From JAEUJM01 sp044221555 (GTDB lineage Bacteria > Actinomycetota > Acidimicrobiia > Acidimicrobiales > DATDAH01): 64,000 bases of DNA. Where the stretch lies: assembly GCA_044221555.1 (NCBI GenBank), contig JBGAOY010000001.1, forward strand, positions 744,001 through 808,000. Direction: 5' to 3'. Below the pieces are notes generated by a model. That model saw only the letters and a list, made by a program, of their open reading frames with translations, did not search any database and was not told the origin of the DNA. Shown one piece after another: positions 1-8,906 of this stretch. The first letter of the stretch is position 1. Each line of letters opens with the position of its first letter. The position numbers were made by a program, and so were the translations under genes.

Positions 1-131
1 TTGGCCCGGAGGTCGTCGTCGGAGAGCGCTTCGATCTCCGGCTCGAGTGAGTTGATCTCCGGGACCAGACCGGCGAGCGCACGAAGCTTCTTGCCTTCAC
101 CCGCGCGGAGAAGACGATCGAGGACAGCCAT
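1..131 (-). CDS. secA: SecA preprotein translocase ATPase, N-terminal fragment
   Basis: The reverse strand from an ATG at 131 reads MAVLDRLLRAGEGKKLRAL, followed by a segment with EINSLEPEIEALSDDDLR, and runs off the window edge. This matches the start of SecA, the ATPase that drives the Sec translocon (E. coli has [20 protein letters not shown] at the same place). Only about 43 residues are present, so no nucleotide-binding motif is visible. A TAGGCT hexamer at 143-138 lies 6 bases before the ATG, so the mRNA is probably leaderless. In M. tuberculosis secA1 is next to hpf and comF, and those genes follow here at 3.7-4.9 kb. The identification rests on the N-terminal signature plus this neighbourhood. 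Confidence 0.88.
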   Translation of the reverse strand, partial: MAVLDRLLRAGEGKKLRALAGLVPEINSLEPEIEALSDDDLRA

Positions 132-137
132 GCCGTG

Positions 138-143
138 AGCCTA
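138..143 (-). promoter_or_regulatory. -10 hexamer for secA (leaderless)
   Basis: TAGGCT on the minus strand ends 6 bases before the secA ATG. That spacing would place the transcription start on or next to the start codon. No -35 box is clear. Confidence 0.45.
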
Positions 144-242
144 CCGGCGGCCCAGCCGGGTGCCGGGACGCGGAACACCCGCCAGAGGTCGTACTGCGGT
201 AGTAGCCTCCGGGCACCTGCCGTTGGCGGAGGAGGTCGGGGC

Positions 243-3017
243 ATGGGGGGTCGGGGCTCACCGGGCGGTCGGGGCGCGATGCGTCGCCGGGTCGGCGCAG
301 TGGTCCTGTTGGTGGCTGGTGCGGCGGGGCCGCTGACGGTCACTGCGGCACCGTCCGCAGCAACGTCGGCCCGATCGGCCTCGGCCGCGACGGAGGTGGC
401 CTCACCGTCGCCGGTCGTGCTCGACCAGGGCAGCGCCCACAGCTGCGCCATCGTCGGCTCCGGTCAGGTGAAGTGCTGGGGGTACAACCAGAGCGGCCAG
501 CTGGGCCTCGGTAACGTGTCGGCTCGCGGTGACGGTCCGGACGAGATGGGCCGCCACCTGCCTGCGGTGGCTCTCGGCACCGGCCGCAGCGCCACCAGCC
601 TGGCGGTCGGGGACGAGCACACCTGTGCGGTGCTGGACGACGGCTCGGTCAAGTGCTGGGGCTTCAACTCCGCCGGACAGCTCGGCATCGGCACGTTCCT
701 CAACCGTGGCGACATACCGAACCAGATGGGCGACAACCTCCCCGTCGCCGCGCTGGGGACGGGTCGCACGGCGATCGCGGTGACCGCCGGCTTCCGCTAC
801 AGCTGTGCGCTTCTCGACAACGGCCAGGTGAAGTGCTGGGGCTACAACAACGAGGGCCAGCTGGGCCAGGGGGACACCACCTACCGGGGGGACAACCCCG
901 GTGAGATGGGCGACAGCCTGCTCCCGATCCCTCTCGGCACGGGGCGCACCGCCACGGCGGTGTCGGGCGGCGCCAACCACGTGTGTGCCGTGCTGGACAA
1001 TGGCCAGGTGAAGTGCTGGGGCTACAACGCGCACGGCCAGCTGGGCGTGGGGGACACGGCGGCGCGTGGGGACAACCCCGGCGAGATGGGCGACAACCTC
1101 CCCGCCGTCGCGCTCGGTAGCGGTCGCACCGCCACGGCGGTGTCGGCCGGCTACGGGCACACCTGCGCGCTCCTGGACAACGGCGCGGTCAAGTGCTGGG
1201 GCTTCAACGGCGACGGTCGACTCGGGCTCGGCGGCAACAACAACCGCGGTGACGGCGCCGGCGAGATGGGCGACAACCTGCCCTCGCTCGACCTCGGCAC
1301 GGGCCGGACGGCCACCGCGGTGGACGCCGGCGACGGCCACATCTGTGCCTTGTTGGACAACGGGAGCGTCAAGTGCTGGGGGGTCAACGCGAGCGGCCAA
1401 CTCGGCCTCGGCGACACGACGACCCGAGGGACCAGCCTGGCGCAGATGGGCGACAACCTGCCGGCGGTGAGCTTCGGCAGCGGCCAGCCCGCAACGATGA
1501 TCTCCGCCGGATCGTCCACCTGTGCCCGGCTCGACGACGGCACCTTCCGTTGCTGGGGGCTCAACCAACGCGGCCAGCTGGGTCTGGGCGACACGGCCAA
1601 CCGGGGCGACGGCCCCGGCGAGATGGGGGCGTTCCTACCGCCGACACGGGTGGTGCCGACCCGGTCGATCACGATCGTCCTCGATACCGGGACGGACACC
1701 AGCCAGGACTTCGCCTTCACCGGCTGCTCGGGGCCGACGGCGTGCGGCGACTTCTCCCTCGACCGTGACGACGACCCCACGCTGCCCAGCTCGACGTCGA
1801 TGAGCTTGCTCGCGGTGGGGAGCTACACCGTGACCGCGGCCGCTGTCCCGCAGTGGGCCGTGACCGCCATCTCGTGCGACTCCGGCGGCACGGTCGACCT
1901 GCCCGCCCGGACGGTGACGATCCAGCTCGGGACCGACGACGACATCATCTGCACGTTCTCGGTGCGCACCGCGTCGATCACCATCGTGCAGGACACGGTT
2001 CCCGACCTCGCCCAGGACCTCTCGTTCACCGGGTGCATGGGCCAGGGCTGCTCCACGTTCGCCCTGGACGACGACGGCGACCCCACGTTGCCGCGGTCGG
2101 TGAGCGGGGTCGGCCTCGCTCCCGGCACCTACACGATCACCCAGGCATCGCTCGGCGCCAACTGGCCGCTCCTCGGGGTGACGTGCAACGTCCCCGAGAC
2201 GGTCGATCTGGCCAACCGCCGGGTGACAATCGCGTTGGCGGCCGGCGAGAACGTCACCTGCACCTTCCAGACCAAGCCGACGCTCATCAGGATCGTGCAG
2301 GACACCACGCCCGACAATGCCCAGGACTTCGCGTTCACCGGCTGCAACGCTCACGCCCAGTGCGGTCCGTTCACCCTTGACGACGACAGCGACGCGACCA
2401 CCCCCGGCACGCTCACCGCACCGGGCCTGGACCCCGGGACCTACACGGTCACGCAGGCCGCCGTGCCGAAGTGGGCGCTCACGGGGATCACCTGCGACGC
2501 CGGAGGCACCGGCGACGTGGCGAACGCCCGAGCCACGATCGCCCTGACCGCCGGTCAACAGGTCACGTGCACCTTCCAAGATGCGGCCCGTCCGGTGAAC
2601 GACGCGTTGAGATCCGCGACCAACATCATCTTCGTCGGCCACGCTGGGATCAGCGGGGTCCCCGGCACGACCCGCTACGCCACCAAGGAACCCGGCGAGC
2701 CGGAACACGCCGCCCGGCCCGGTGGTGAGTCGGTGTGGTTCAGGTTCCAGTCCGAGATCAACGGCCCGGTCCGCTTCAGCACGTGTTCCCCCTCGACCAC
2801 GTTCGACACCGCGATCGCGGTGTACACCGGCCCCGAGCCAGCATCGATGGCGTCGCTGACCCCGGTCGGGGGCAACGACGACGCCCTGTGCTGGCCACGC
2901 GCTGGATCCAGCACCGTCACCGTGAACCTCAACCAGGGGCCCGTCTACTGGATCGCGGTCGACAACGTCGGCTCGACCCCCGCCGGCGAGTTCAGCCTCT
3001 ACTGGCAGAACCCCTAG
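243..3017 (+). CDS. Secreted RCC1-propeller protein with three repeated beta-domains
   Basis: The 924-residue protein starts at an ATG preceded by GGAGGAGG at 228-235, 7 bases upstream; an in-frame ATG at 279 is an alternative. The N-terminus is Arg-rich and then hydrophobic (AVVLLVAGAAGPL), a signal peptide. Seven RCC1-type repeats follow (roughly residues 50-480), each with CWG(Y/F)N..GQLG(L/I)G, RGD....MGDNLP and SC/TCA(V/L)LD(D/N)G. The repeat period is exactly 60 residues, and seven blades would close a beta-propeller. Three domains of about 105 residues come next, each opening with I(T/R)IV.DT..D.(A/S)QD and having paired Cys; they look like prealbumin/SpaA-type beta domains. The C-terminus (about 125 residues) resembles a pre-peptidase or carbohydrate-binding beta domain. 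No LPXTG or TM anchor is seen. Function is unknown; it is probably a surface or secreted binding protein. Confidence 0.85.
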   Translation: MGGRGSPGGRGAMRRRVGAVVLLVAGAAGPLTVTAAPSAATSARSASAATEVASPSPVVLDQGSAHSCAIVGSGQVKCWGYNQSGQLGLGNVSARGDGPDEMGRHLPAVALGTGRSATSLAVGDEHTCAVLDDGSVKCWGFNSAGQLGIGTFLNRGDIPNQMGDNLPVAALGTGRTAIAVTAGFRYSCALLDNGQVKCWGYNNEGQLGQGDTTYRGDNPGEMGDSLLPIPLGTGRTATAVSGGANHVCAVLDNGQVKCWGYNAHGQLGVGDTAARGDNPGEMGDNLPAVALGSGRTATAVSAGYGHTCALLDNGAVKCWGFNGDGRLGLGGNNNRGDGAGEMGDNLPSLDLGTGRTATAVDAGDGHICALLDNGSVKCWGVNASGQLGLGDTTTRGTSLAQMGDNLPAVSFGSGQPATMISAGSSTCARLDDGTFRCWGLNQRGQLGLGDTANRGDGPGEMGAFLPPTRVVPTRSITIVLDTGTDTSQDFAFTGCSGPTACGDFSLDRDDDPTLPSSTSMSLLAVGSYTVTAAAVPQWAVTAISCDSGGTVDLPARTVTIQLGTDDDIICTFSVRTASITIVQDTVPDLAQDLSFTGCMGQGCSTFALDDDGDPTLPRSVSGVGLAPGTYTITQASLGANWPLLGVTCNVPETVDLANRRVTIALAAGENVTCTFQTKPTLIRIVQDTTPDNAQDFAFTGCNAHAQCGPFTLDDDSDATTPGTLTAPGLDPGTYTVTQAAVPKWALTGITCDAGGTGDVANARATIALTAGQQVTCTFQDAARPVNDALRSATNIIFVGHAGISGVPGTTRYATKEPGEPEHAARPGGESVWFRFQSEINGPVRFSTCSPSTTFDTAIAVYTGPEPASMASLTPVGGNDDALCWPRAGSSTVTVNLNQGPVYWIAVDNVGSTPAGEFSLYWQNP

Positions 3018-3024
3018 GGGCCCG

Positions 3025-3723
3025 TCAGGCGCCGGGGGGTCCTGGGCCTTCGACGACCTCGTGACGGGCGATCTCGATTCTCGTGTACAGGTGCAGCTTG
3101 CCCAGGACGTTGCGCAGGTGGTTCTTGACGGTGTTCTCCGAGATGTCGAGCTCGGCGGCGATCTCGGGGTTGGAGCGTCCGTCGGCCACCATCCGCAGCG
3201 CCGCCTCTTCTCGTGGCGCCAGGGTCGGATGCGGGGAACCATCGGCCCTGGACTCGCCGGCGAACCCCTCGAACTCGGCCAGCACGCGCATGGCGAGGTC
3301 GGGCGAGAGCATCGTCTGGCCGCCGACCACGGCTCGCACCGTGTCGGCCACCTGATCGATCGAGGACTCTTTCAACAAGAAGGTGATGGCACCGGCGCGG
3401 ATGGCCTCGTAGAGGTCGTCCTGGTCGCTGGCCACGGTGAGCATGATGATCCTGGCCGACGGGTGCAGCAGCGAGATCTTCCGGGTGGCCTCGATGCCGT
3501 CGAGCCCGGGCATGGCCACGTCCATCAGCACCACGTCCGGCGCGAAGTTCTCCGCCATCGCCACGGCCTCCGCCCCGTTCTCGGCCTCGGCGACCACCTC
3601 CACGCCCGGCTGCTCCTCGAGCACCATCATCAGGCCCCGCCGGAAGAGCGCGTGGTCGTCACAGATGAGCACCCGGACGGGCTCCGCACCCGTCGAGCCC
3701 GTAGCCGCCTCGTCCTGGGGCAT
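3025..3723 (-). CDS. NarL/FixJ-family response regulator
   Basis: This 232-residue two-domain regulator has a receiver domain (about 17-135) with acidic residues D22/D23, phospho-acceptor D68 in VVLMDVAMPG, T96 and K118. A LuxR-type HTH (about 168-225, PREEAALRMVADGRSNPEIA) follows. Phosphorylation by a sensor kinase would control DNA binding, but no kinase gene is present in the window, so it is an orphan here. It lies 25 bases downstream of hpf on the same strand and is probably cotranscribed with comF-hpf. GAGGGG on the minus strand lies 13-18 bases before the ATG. Its 3' end faces the RCC1 gene with only 7 bases between the stops. The target genes cannot be read from the sequence. Confidence 0.9.
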   Translation of the reverse strand: MPQDEAATGSTGAEPVRVLICDDHALFRRGLMMVLEEQPGVEVVAEAENGAEAVAMAENFAPDVVLMDVAMPGLDGIEATRKISLLHPSARIIMLTVASDQDDLYEAIRAGAITFLLKESSIDQVADTVRAVVGGQTMLSPDLAMRVLAEFEGFAGESRADGSPHPTLAPREEAALRMVADGRSNPEIAAELDISENTVKNHLRNVLGKLHLYTRIEIARHEVVEGPGPPGA

Positions 3724-3748
3724 GTGGCTGTGCGTCGTCCCCTCGACC

Positions 3749-4291
3749 TCAGTCGGCCTGATCGATGAGGCCGACGTCGCCGTCCTCGCGGCGGTACACC
3801 ACCGCCGCCCGGCCGGTGGAGTCGTTGGTGAACACGAAGAAGTCGTGACCCAGCAGGTCCATCTGCACCGAGGCCTCCTCGGCGTCCATGGTGGCCATGG
3901 CGAACTGCTTGGTCTTCACGATGCGAGGGGCCGACGCCGCGGCGTCGTCGGGGAGCGCGGTCACGATCTGATCGTGATCGGGTCCGCCGGGTCGCCGGTT
4001 GAGCTTCGTCTTCAGCTTGTGCAGCTGGTGCTCGAGCTTCTCCACGGCGCGGTCGACGGCGACGAAGCCGTCCGGCGCCGAGACCTTGCAGCGGACGTGG
4101 TGGCCGTGACCCTCGATGGTGACCTCGCAGACCTCCTTGTCCACGATGCGGGGGTTGCGCTCCTCCGAGAAGTGCACCTCGGCCCGGTCCATGCCGTCGA
4201 GGTACCGCCCGAGCCGCCCGACCTTGTCGATCGTCGCCTCGCGCAGGGCATCAGATACCTCGGTGTGCCGACCACTGACCTTGATGTCCAC
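3749..4291 (-). CDS. hpf: Ribosome hibernation-promoting factor, long form
   Basis: The 180-residue protein carries an N-terminal S30AE/YfiA domain (about 1-100; MDIKVSGRHTEVSDALRE, AEVHFSEERNPRIVDKEVCEV) and a C-terminal dimerisation domain (about 120-175; FAMATMDAEEASVQMDLLGHDFFVF). Together these define long HPF, which pairs 70S ribosomes into inactive 100S dimers in stationary phase or stress. The GTG start at 4291 follows directly after the comF TAG stop, and GGAGG lies within the last comF codons, so it is translated from the comF message. The comF-hpf-secA neighbourhood is the same in mycobacteria. Confidence 0.95.
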   Translation of the reverse strand: MDIKVSGRHTEVSDALREATIDKVGRLGRYLDGMDRAEVHFSEERNPRIVDKEVCEVTIEGHGHHVRCKVSAPDGFVAVDRAVEKLEHQLHKLKTKLNRRPGGPDHDQIVTALPDDAAASAPRIVKTKQFAMATMDAEEASVQMDLLGHDFFVFTNDSTGRAAVVYRREDGDVGLIDQAD

Positions 4292-4918
4292 CTAGACCTC
4301 CGGGATGACGGTGACGTCGGTCGATGGTAGGGCACCCGGCGGCGGCGGCGTGCGTGCAGCCGTCACACATCTGATCTCGGCCGCACCCGCCCGGCGCAGC
4401 GCCAGGGCCGCCGCCGCGAGGGTGGCACCGGTGGTGGCCACATCGTCGACCACCAGCACGCGGCGGGCGCACCGCCCCACGGGCCACAGCCCCAGGTCGT
4501 GGTGGCGCTGGGCGCGCGACCGCCCTGTCTGGGGAGGGCCGGCGGCCCGCCGGAGCAGCCGACGGCAGGGCCGCCCCAACCGTCGGGCCACCGCGCGGGC
4601 CAGCAGCTCCGCCTGGTCGAAGCCGCGCTGGCGACGCCGTTGGGGCGTGGTGGGCGCCCACGTGACCACGTCGATCGATGCCGCGTCGACCAGCGCCGCC
4701 AAGTGATCGGCGAGCCATCCGACGGCGCTGCGGGCGTTCCGGTACTTGAGCCGCGCCACGAGCTCGCGACCCGCTCCGTCGTAGCGCAGGAGCGCGCACC
4801 ACCCGTCGACACCCGCCGGCGGCGGCGCCGGTTCGGGCGGTCGCAACGACGCTCGGCAGTCTGGACACGGGGCCGGGCCGGGACGGCCGCAGCACGGGCA
4901 GGTGGTGGGCAGGAACAC
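4292..4918 (-). CDS. comF: ComF-family phosphoribosyltransferase-like protein
   Basis: The protein is 208 residues from the GTG at 4918. It has an N-terminal Cys4 zinc motif (CPCCG....CPDC, about residues 6-22) and a type I phosphoribosyltransferase domain with the PRPP loop VLVVDDVATTGAT near residue 165. ComF proteins are linked to DNA uptake in Firmicutes; in Actinobacteria the substrate is unknown. I prefer the 4918 start over the in-frame GTG at 5008. A TACGGT hexamer at 4930-4925 lies 6 bases upstream of 4918, the spacing seen at many other genes in the window, and the zinc motif normally lies near the N-terminus. The gene is followed without a gap by hpf. Confidence 0.88.
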   Translation of the reverse strand: MFLPTTCPCCGRPGPAPCPDCRASLRPPEPAPPPAGVDGWCALLRYDGAGRELVARLKYRNARSAVGWLADHLAALVDAASIDVVTWAPTTPQRRRQRGFDQAELLARAVARRLGRPCRRLLRRAAGPPQTGRSRAQRHHDLGLWPVGRCARRVLVVDDVATTGATLAAAALALRRAGAAEIRCVTAARTPPPPGALPSTDVTVIPEV

Positions 4919-4924
4919 GCGACG

Positions 4925-4930
4925 ACCGTA
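4925..4930 (-). promoter_or_regulatory. -10 hexamer for comF-hpf operon (leaderless)
   Basis: TACGGT on the minus strand is 6 bases from the GTG at 4918. The same hexamer serves the divergent gene at 5092. Confidence 0.45.
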
Positions 4931-5079
4931 CGCAGGCCCACCGACACCGCGGCCGGACGCACGGCGGGGTGCCCGCGGCGGCCGGCGCGAGTGGCGAATC
5001 GGAGCCACCGTCGCGGCGCCTCGGGTGATGCTGCGGGCGAGGACGGCGAAACGAGCGGGGTCACCACCCGACCCGTCGG

Positions 5080-5085
5080 TACGGT
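5080..5085 (+). promoter_or_regulatory. -10 hexamer for the YczE-like gene (leaderless)
   Basis: TACGGT lies 6 bases before the GTG at 5092, so the transcript would start at the start codon. Confidence 0.45.
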
Positions 5086-5091
5086 GCCCTC

Positions 5092-5727
5092 GTGTTCCGG
5101 TTCCTGTCCGCGGCCCAGACGCGCCGGCGCCTGCCCCGACTGCTGCTCGGCCTCGTCCTGTGCGGCGTCGGCCTGTCGATGCTCGTCCAGGCCGACCTGG
5201 GCCTCGATCCCTGGGACGTGTTGCATCAAGGCGTGTCCGACCACACCGGCATCCCCATCGGGACCGTGAGCATCCTCACCGGGGCCGTCGTCCTGCTCAG
5301 CTGGATCCCCCTGCGGGAGCGCATCGGGCTGGGCACGATGCTGAACGTCGTGCTGATCGGCCTCACCATGGACGCCACCCTGTCGGTGCTCGACGAGCCC
5401 CGGGCCATGGCCGCCCGGGTCGCCTTCCTGGTGGCGGGCACGGTGTCGTTCGCCCTCGGCTCCGGCTTCTACATCGGGGCCGGCCTGGGCCCCGGGCCGC
5501 GGGACGGCCTGATGACCAGCATCAGCCATCGGGGCCACAGCATCCGGGTGGTGCGCACCAGCATCGAGGTGTGCGTGCTGGCCGCGGGCTGGGCGCTCGG
5601 CGGCACGGTGGGCGTGGGCACGGTGGTGTTCGCCCTGTCGATCGGCCCGCTCGTGCACGTGTTCCTGCCCCGCCTCACCATCGGCCACGCCACCCCCGAG
5701 CCCGAGACGGTGATCGGCGCCGAGTAA
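5092..5727 (+). CDS. YczE/YyaS/YitT-family integral membrane protein
   Basis: The 211-residue protein has five predicted TM segments, at about residues 15-35, 55-75, 80-100, 108-130 and 155-190. It carries the family signature LVQADLGLDPWDVLHQG near the N-terminus and GSGFYIGAGLGPGPRDGLM in the middle. The family is widespread in Actinobacteria and Firmicutes; a transport role is often assumed but not shown. The GTG start is set by the TACGGT hexamer 6 bases upstream; no Shine-Dalgarno is seen. It is a single-gene unit, divergent from comF and convergent with ahcY, with strong hairpins between the stops. Confidence 0.85.
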   Translation: MFRFLSAAQTRRRLPRLLLGLVLCGVGLSMLVQADLGLDPWDVLHQGVSDHTGIPIGTVSILTGAVVLLSWIPLRERIGLGTMLNVVLIGLTMDATLSVLDEPRAMAARVAFLVAGTVSFALGSGFYIGAGLGPGPRDGLMTSISHRGHSIRVVRTSIEVCVLAAGWALGGTVGVGTVVFALSIGPLVHVFLPRLTIGHATPEPETVIGAE

Positions 5728-5795
5728 CCGGGTCACCGACGAACCGACGAACCGAGCCGAGGAGGCGAGCAGCCGACACCGCGCCGCAACGGAAC

Positions 5796-5823
5796 GAGGC
5801 CGGCCCCGGAGGGCCGGCCTCGC
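5796..5823. terminator. Perfect 12-bp hairpin between convergent genes
   Basis: CGAGGCCGGCCC (5796-5807) and its exact complement (5812-5823) form a 12-bp stem around a CGGA loop. It sits between the convergent stops of the YczE-like gene and ahcY and can act on both strands. There is no T-tract. Confidence 0.7.
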
Positions 5824-5831
5824 GCCACCTG

Positions 5832-5848
5832 AGCCGCGGCGCGGCTCG
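5832..5848. terminator. Second GC hairpin downstream of ahcY
   Basis: GAGCCGC / GCGGCTC forms a 7-bp stem with a GGC loop, 9 bases after the first hairpin. Together they form a double stem-loop between two converging units. Confidence 0.5.
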
Positions 5849-5867
5849 GGTGCGGTTCAGGTGCTGC

Positions 5868-7322
<1,455 letters not shown>

Positions 7323-7437
7323 GCGTGTCTCCTGATGTCGAGTGCACCCGCGCGTCGAAGCAGGGGTGAAGGGATGTGCAACCCAGGCTGGGGTCCACTG
7401 ACACCACTCGAATCAGCCCGTAGCGTGCGCCAGTGTA
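7323..7437 (-). promoter_or_regulatory. ahcY promoter and structured 5' leader
   Basis: A TACACT hexamer at 7437-7432 predicts a start near 7425 and a leader of about 100 bases. The leader can close with a 7-bp stem: 7411-7405 (TCGAGTG) with 7344-7338 (CACTCGA). Inside is a CCCA-GCC-TGGG hairpin. The closing strand ends 5 bases before the Shine-Dalgarno. This layout would suit a SAM/SAH-sensing element, but I could not match it to a known riboswitch consensus by eye. Confidence 0.35.
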
Positions 7438-7534
7438 GGTGACACGACCCGTCGACGCCATGATTCTCTCGAGGTCGCCGCGTTCGCCCACCGGTGGGGT
7501 GGCTCCGGCGCACCCGGTTCGTGCGCGTTCGCCC

Positions 7535-8578
7535 TCAGTCGGCCAGCGCGGCCTTGATCTCGTCGAGGACCGGCACCGGGCCCGGGTCGACCCCTTCCTG
7601 GAACGCCAGGTGCAGGCTGACGAAGTCGCCGAAGGTGATGAGATCGAGCAACTGCGCCAGGGCGCCGTCGCCCTCGGCCCGCACCTCGTGGATGCCCCCC
7701 ATCACCTCTTCGGTCCAGCGGGTGACGAGCTCGAAGCGCTTCATCACCTGAGGGTGCTCGTGCTCGTGGCGCAGGTTGACCAGGCTGAACACCTGCCGGG
7801 TCATGTCGCCGTGCTGGCCCCAGCCCGCGATCTCGTTGTGGCACAGCTCGGGCACGGTGTTGGCGAACGCCGGGGCCTTCGCGTTCTCGTTGACCTGGGT
7901 CTTCCAGCGTGCCGCGGCCACGCTGCCCATGCCGCCGCCCCCGTAGACGAGCGGGATCGTCCGGCCGATGCGTCGGGCGAGCACCTCGGCCTCGTTGCCC
8001 GGCACCAGCAGGGCGTCGCGACGTCTCTTCAGCTGCGTGACGGCACGGGCGATCCACTCCCCGGCCCCCGGGAACAGGCCGAGGCGCTCGAGCACGATCA
8101 GCGGCGGGATGGCCATGGCGCCCAGGCCGGCGCGGGGCGCCGGGATGCCCGCGGCCACCGGGACGACGGGGGCCTGCCAGGAATCGGCCAGCCGGCCGAT
8201 CTCGCCGCCGCGCGTGACGGCCACCAAGGGGCACCCGGCCAGCGCGGCGGTGGTCACGGCATCGACGGTCTCCTCGGTGTCACCCGAGAAGGACATGGCG
8301 AACACCAAGGTGTTCTCGTTGGCGTACGAGGGCGGCTCGTACCCCTTCACCACCACCACGGGCACCGGCATGAACGGTCCGGCCACGACGGTGAGCAGGT
8401 CGCCGGAGACACCGCTGCCGCCCATGCCCAGCACGAGGACGTTCTCGATCTCCCCCCGTTCGGGCAGGCCCGCCAGATCGACGCTCGACGCCGCCTCGAC
8501 CGCGGTCTCGATCTGCTCGGCCAGCCCGGCGGTGGCCTCGAGCATCGACCACGTGTCGAGGGGGTGCGCGGGCTCCAT
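7535..8578 (-). CDS. Bifunctional phosphoglucose/phosphomannose isomerase (SIS domain)
   Basis: The 347-residue protein has tandem SIS folds. LVLGMGGSGVSGDLL near residue 45 is the first sugar-phosphate loop, followed by FAMSFSGDTEETVDA, and the C-terminal SIS fold has PLVYGGGGMGSVAAARWKTQVNENAKAPAF. Proteins of this type interconvert glucose-6-P or mannose-6-P with fructose-6-P, feeding manB and manC. I start it at ATG 8578, not the in-frame GTG at 8605, because the micro-ORF 8578-8664 ends in a TGATG overlap with this ATG. The order with Trm112-like and manB matches the mycobacterial locus, where a SIS protein follows manB. Confidence 0.88.
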   Translation of the reverse strand: MEPAHPLDTWSMLEATAGLAEQIETAVEAASSVDLAGLPERGEIENVLVLGMGGSGVSGDLLTVVAGPFMPVPVVVVKGYEPPSYANENTLVFAMSFSGDTEETVDAVTTAALAGCPLVAVTRGGEIGRLADSWQAPVVPVAAGIPAPRAGLGAMAIPPLIVLERLGLFPGAGEWIARAVTQLKRRRDALLVPGNEAEVLARRIGRTIPLVYGGGGMGSVAAARWKTQVNENAKAPAFANTVPELCHNEIAGWGQHGDMTRQVFSLVNLRHEHEHPQVMKRFELVTRWTEEVMGGIHEVRAEGDGALAQLLDLITFGDFVSLHLAFQEGVDPGPVPVLDEIKAALAD

Positions 8579-8664
8579 CACAGTCCCCGCGCCCGGTGTG
8601 CCCACGGGCCGGCCGCTCGCGACCCGTTCGGGCCCGGCCCGCCGGGGCGCCCCCCTGCGCTCAT
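8578..8664 (-). CDS. Bridging micro-ORF, 28 codons, Trm112-like to isomerase
   Basis: ATG at 8664 overlaps the TGA of the upstream Trm112-like gene (ATGA). The frame is open for 28 codons (MSAGGRPGGPGPNGSRAAG...) and its TGA overlaps the ATG of the isomerase gene (TGATG). The composition is Gly/Pro/Arg-rich and unlike a folded protein. It probably serves to carry ribosomes across the spacer. It is one of several such ORFs in the window. Confidence 0.4.
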   Translation of the reverse strand: MSAGGRPGGPGPNGSRAAGPWAHRARGL

Positions 8665-8906
8665 GCCGGGCCCGCGTCGAACGTGGGCTCGATGCCCGCC
8701 GCCTCGGCCTTGGCCACCAGACGCTCGTGCTCGGCGTCGTCCACGGTCTCGGCCTCGTCGATCAACATGATCGGGATGTCGTCGCGGACGGTGTAGCGAC
8801 GCCGGAGCCGCGGGTTGTAGAGGGCGTCCTCGTCCTCGAAGTACAGGAGCGGCCCCTTGTCCTCCGGGCAGGCGAGGATGTCCAGCAATTGCGGGTCGAG
8901 CGCCAT
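8661..8906 (-). CDS. Trm112-like / UPF0434 small protein
   Basis: The 81-residue protein opens MALDPQLLDILACPEDKGPL and continues with DDIPIMLIDEA, the signature of the Trm112/YcaR family. Eukaryotic Trm112 activates methyltransferases; the bacterial role is unclear. Of the usual zinc ligands only one N-terminal Cys (CPEDKG, not CPxC) remains, so a zinc site is doubtful. The ATG at 8906 shares its A with the manB TGA (TGATG), which fixes the start and indicates coupled translation. The longer frame to 9056 lies inside manB and is an artefact. Confidence 0.88.
   Translation of the reverse strand: MALDPQLLDILACPEDKGPLLYFEDEDALYNPRLRRRYTVRDDIPIMLIDEAETVDDAEHERLVAKAEAAGIEPTFDAGPA

Noticed and set aside
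135..242. N-terminal extension of the RCC1 protein to 135
   Set aside because: The strong GGAGGAGG lies just before 243, and the extension would overlap the secA promoter and precede the signal peptide with 36 unlikely residues.
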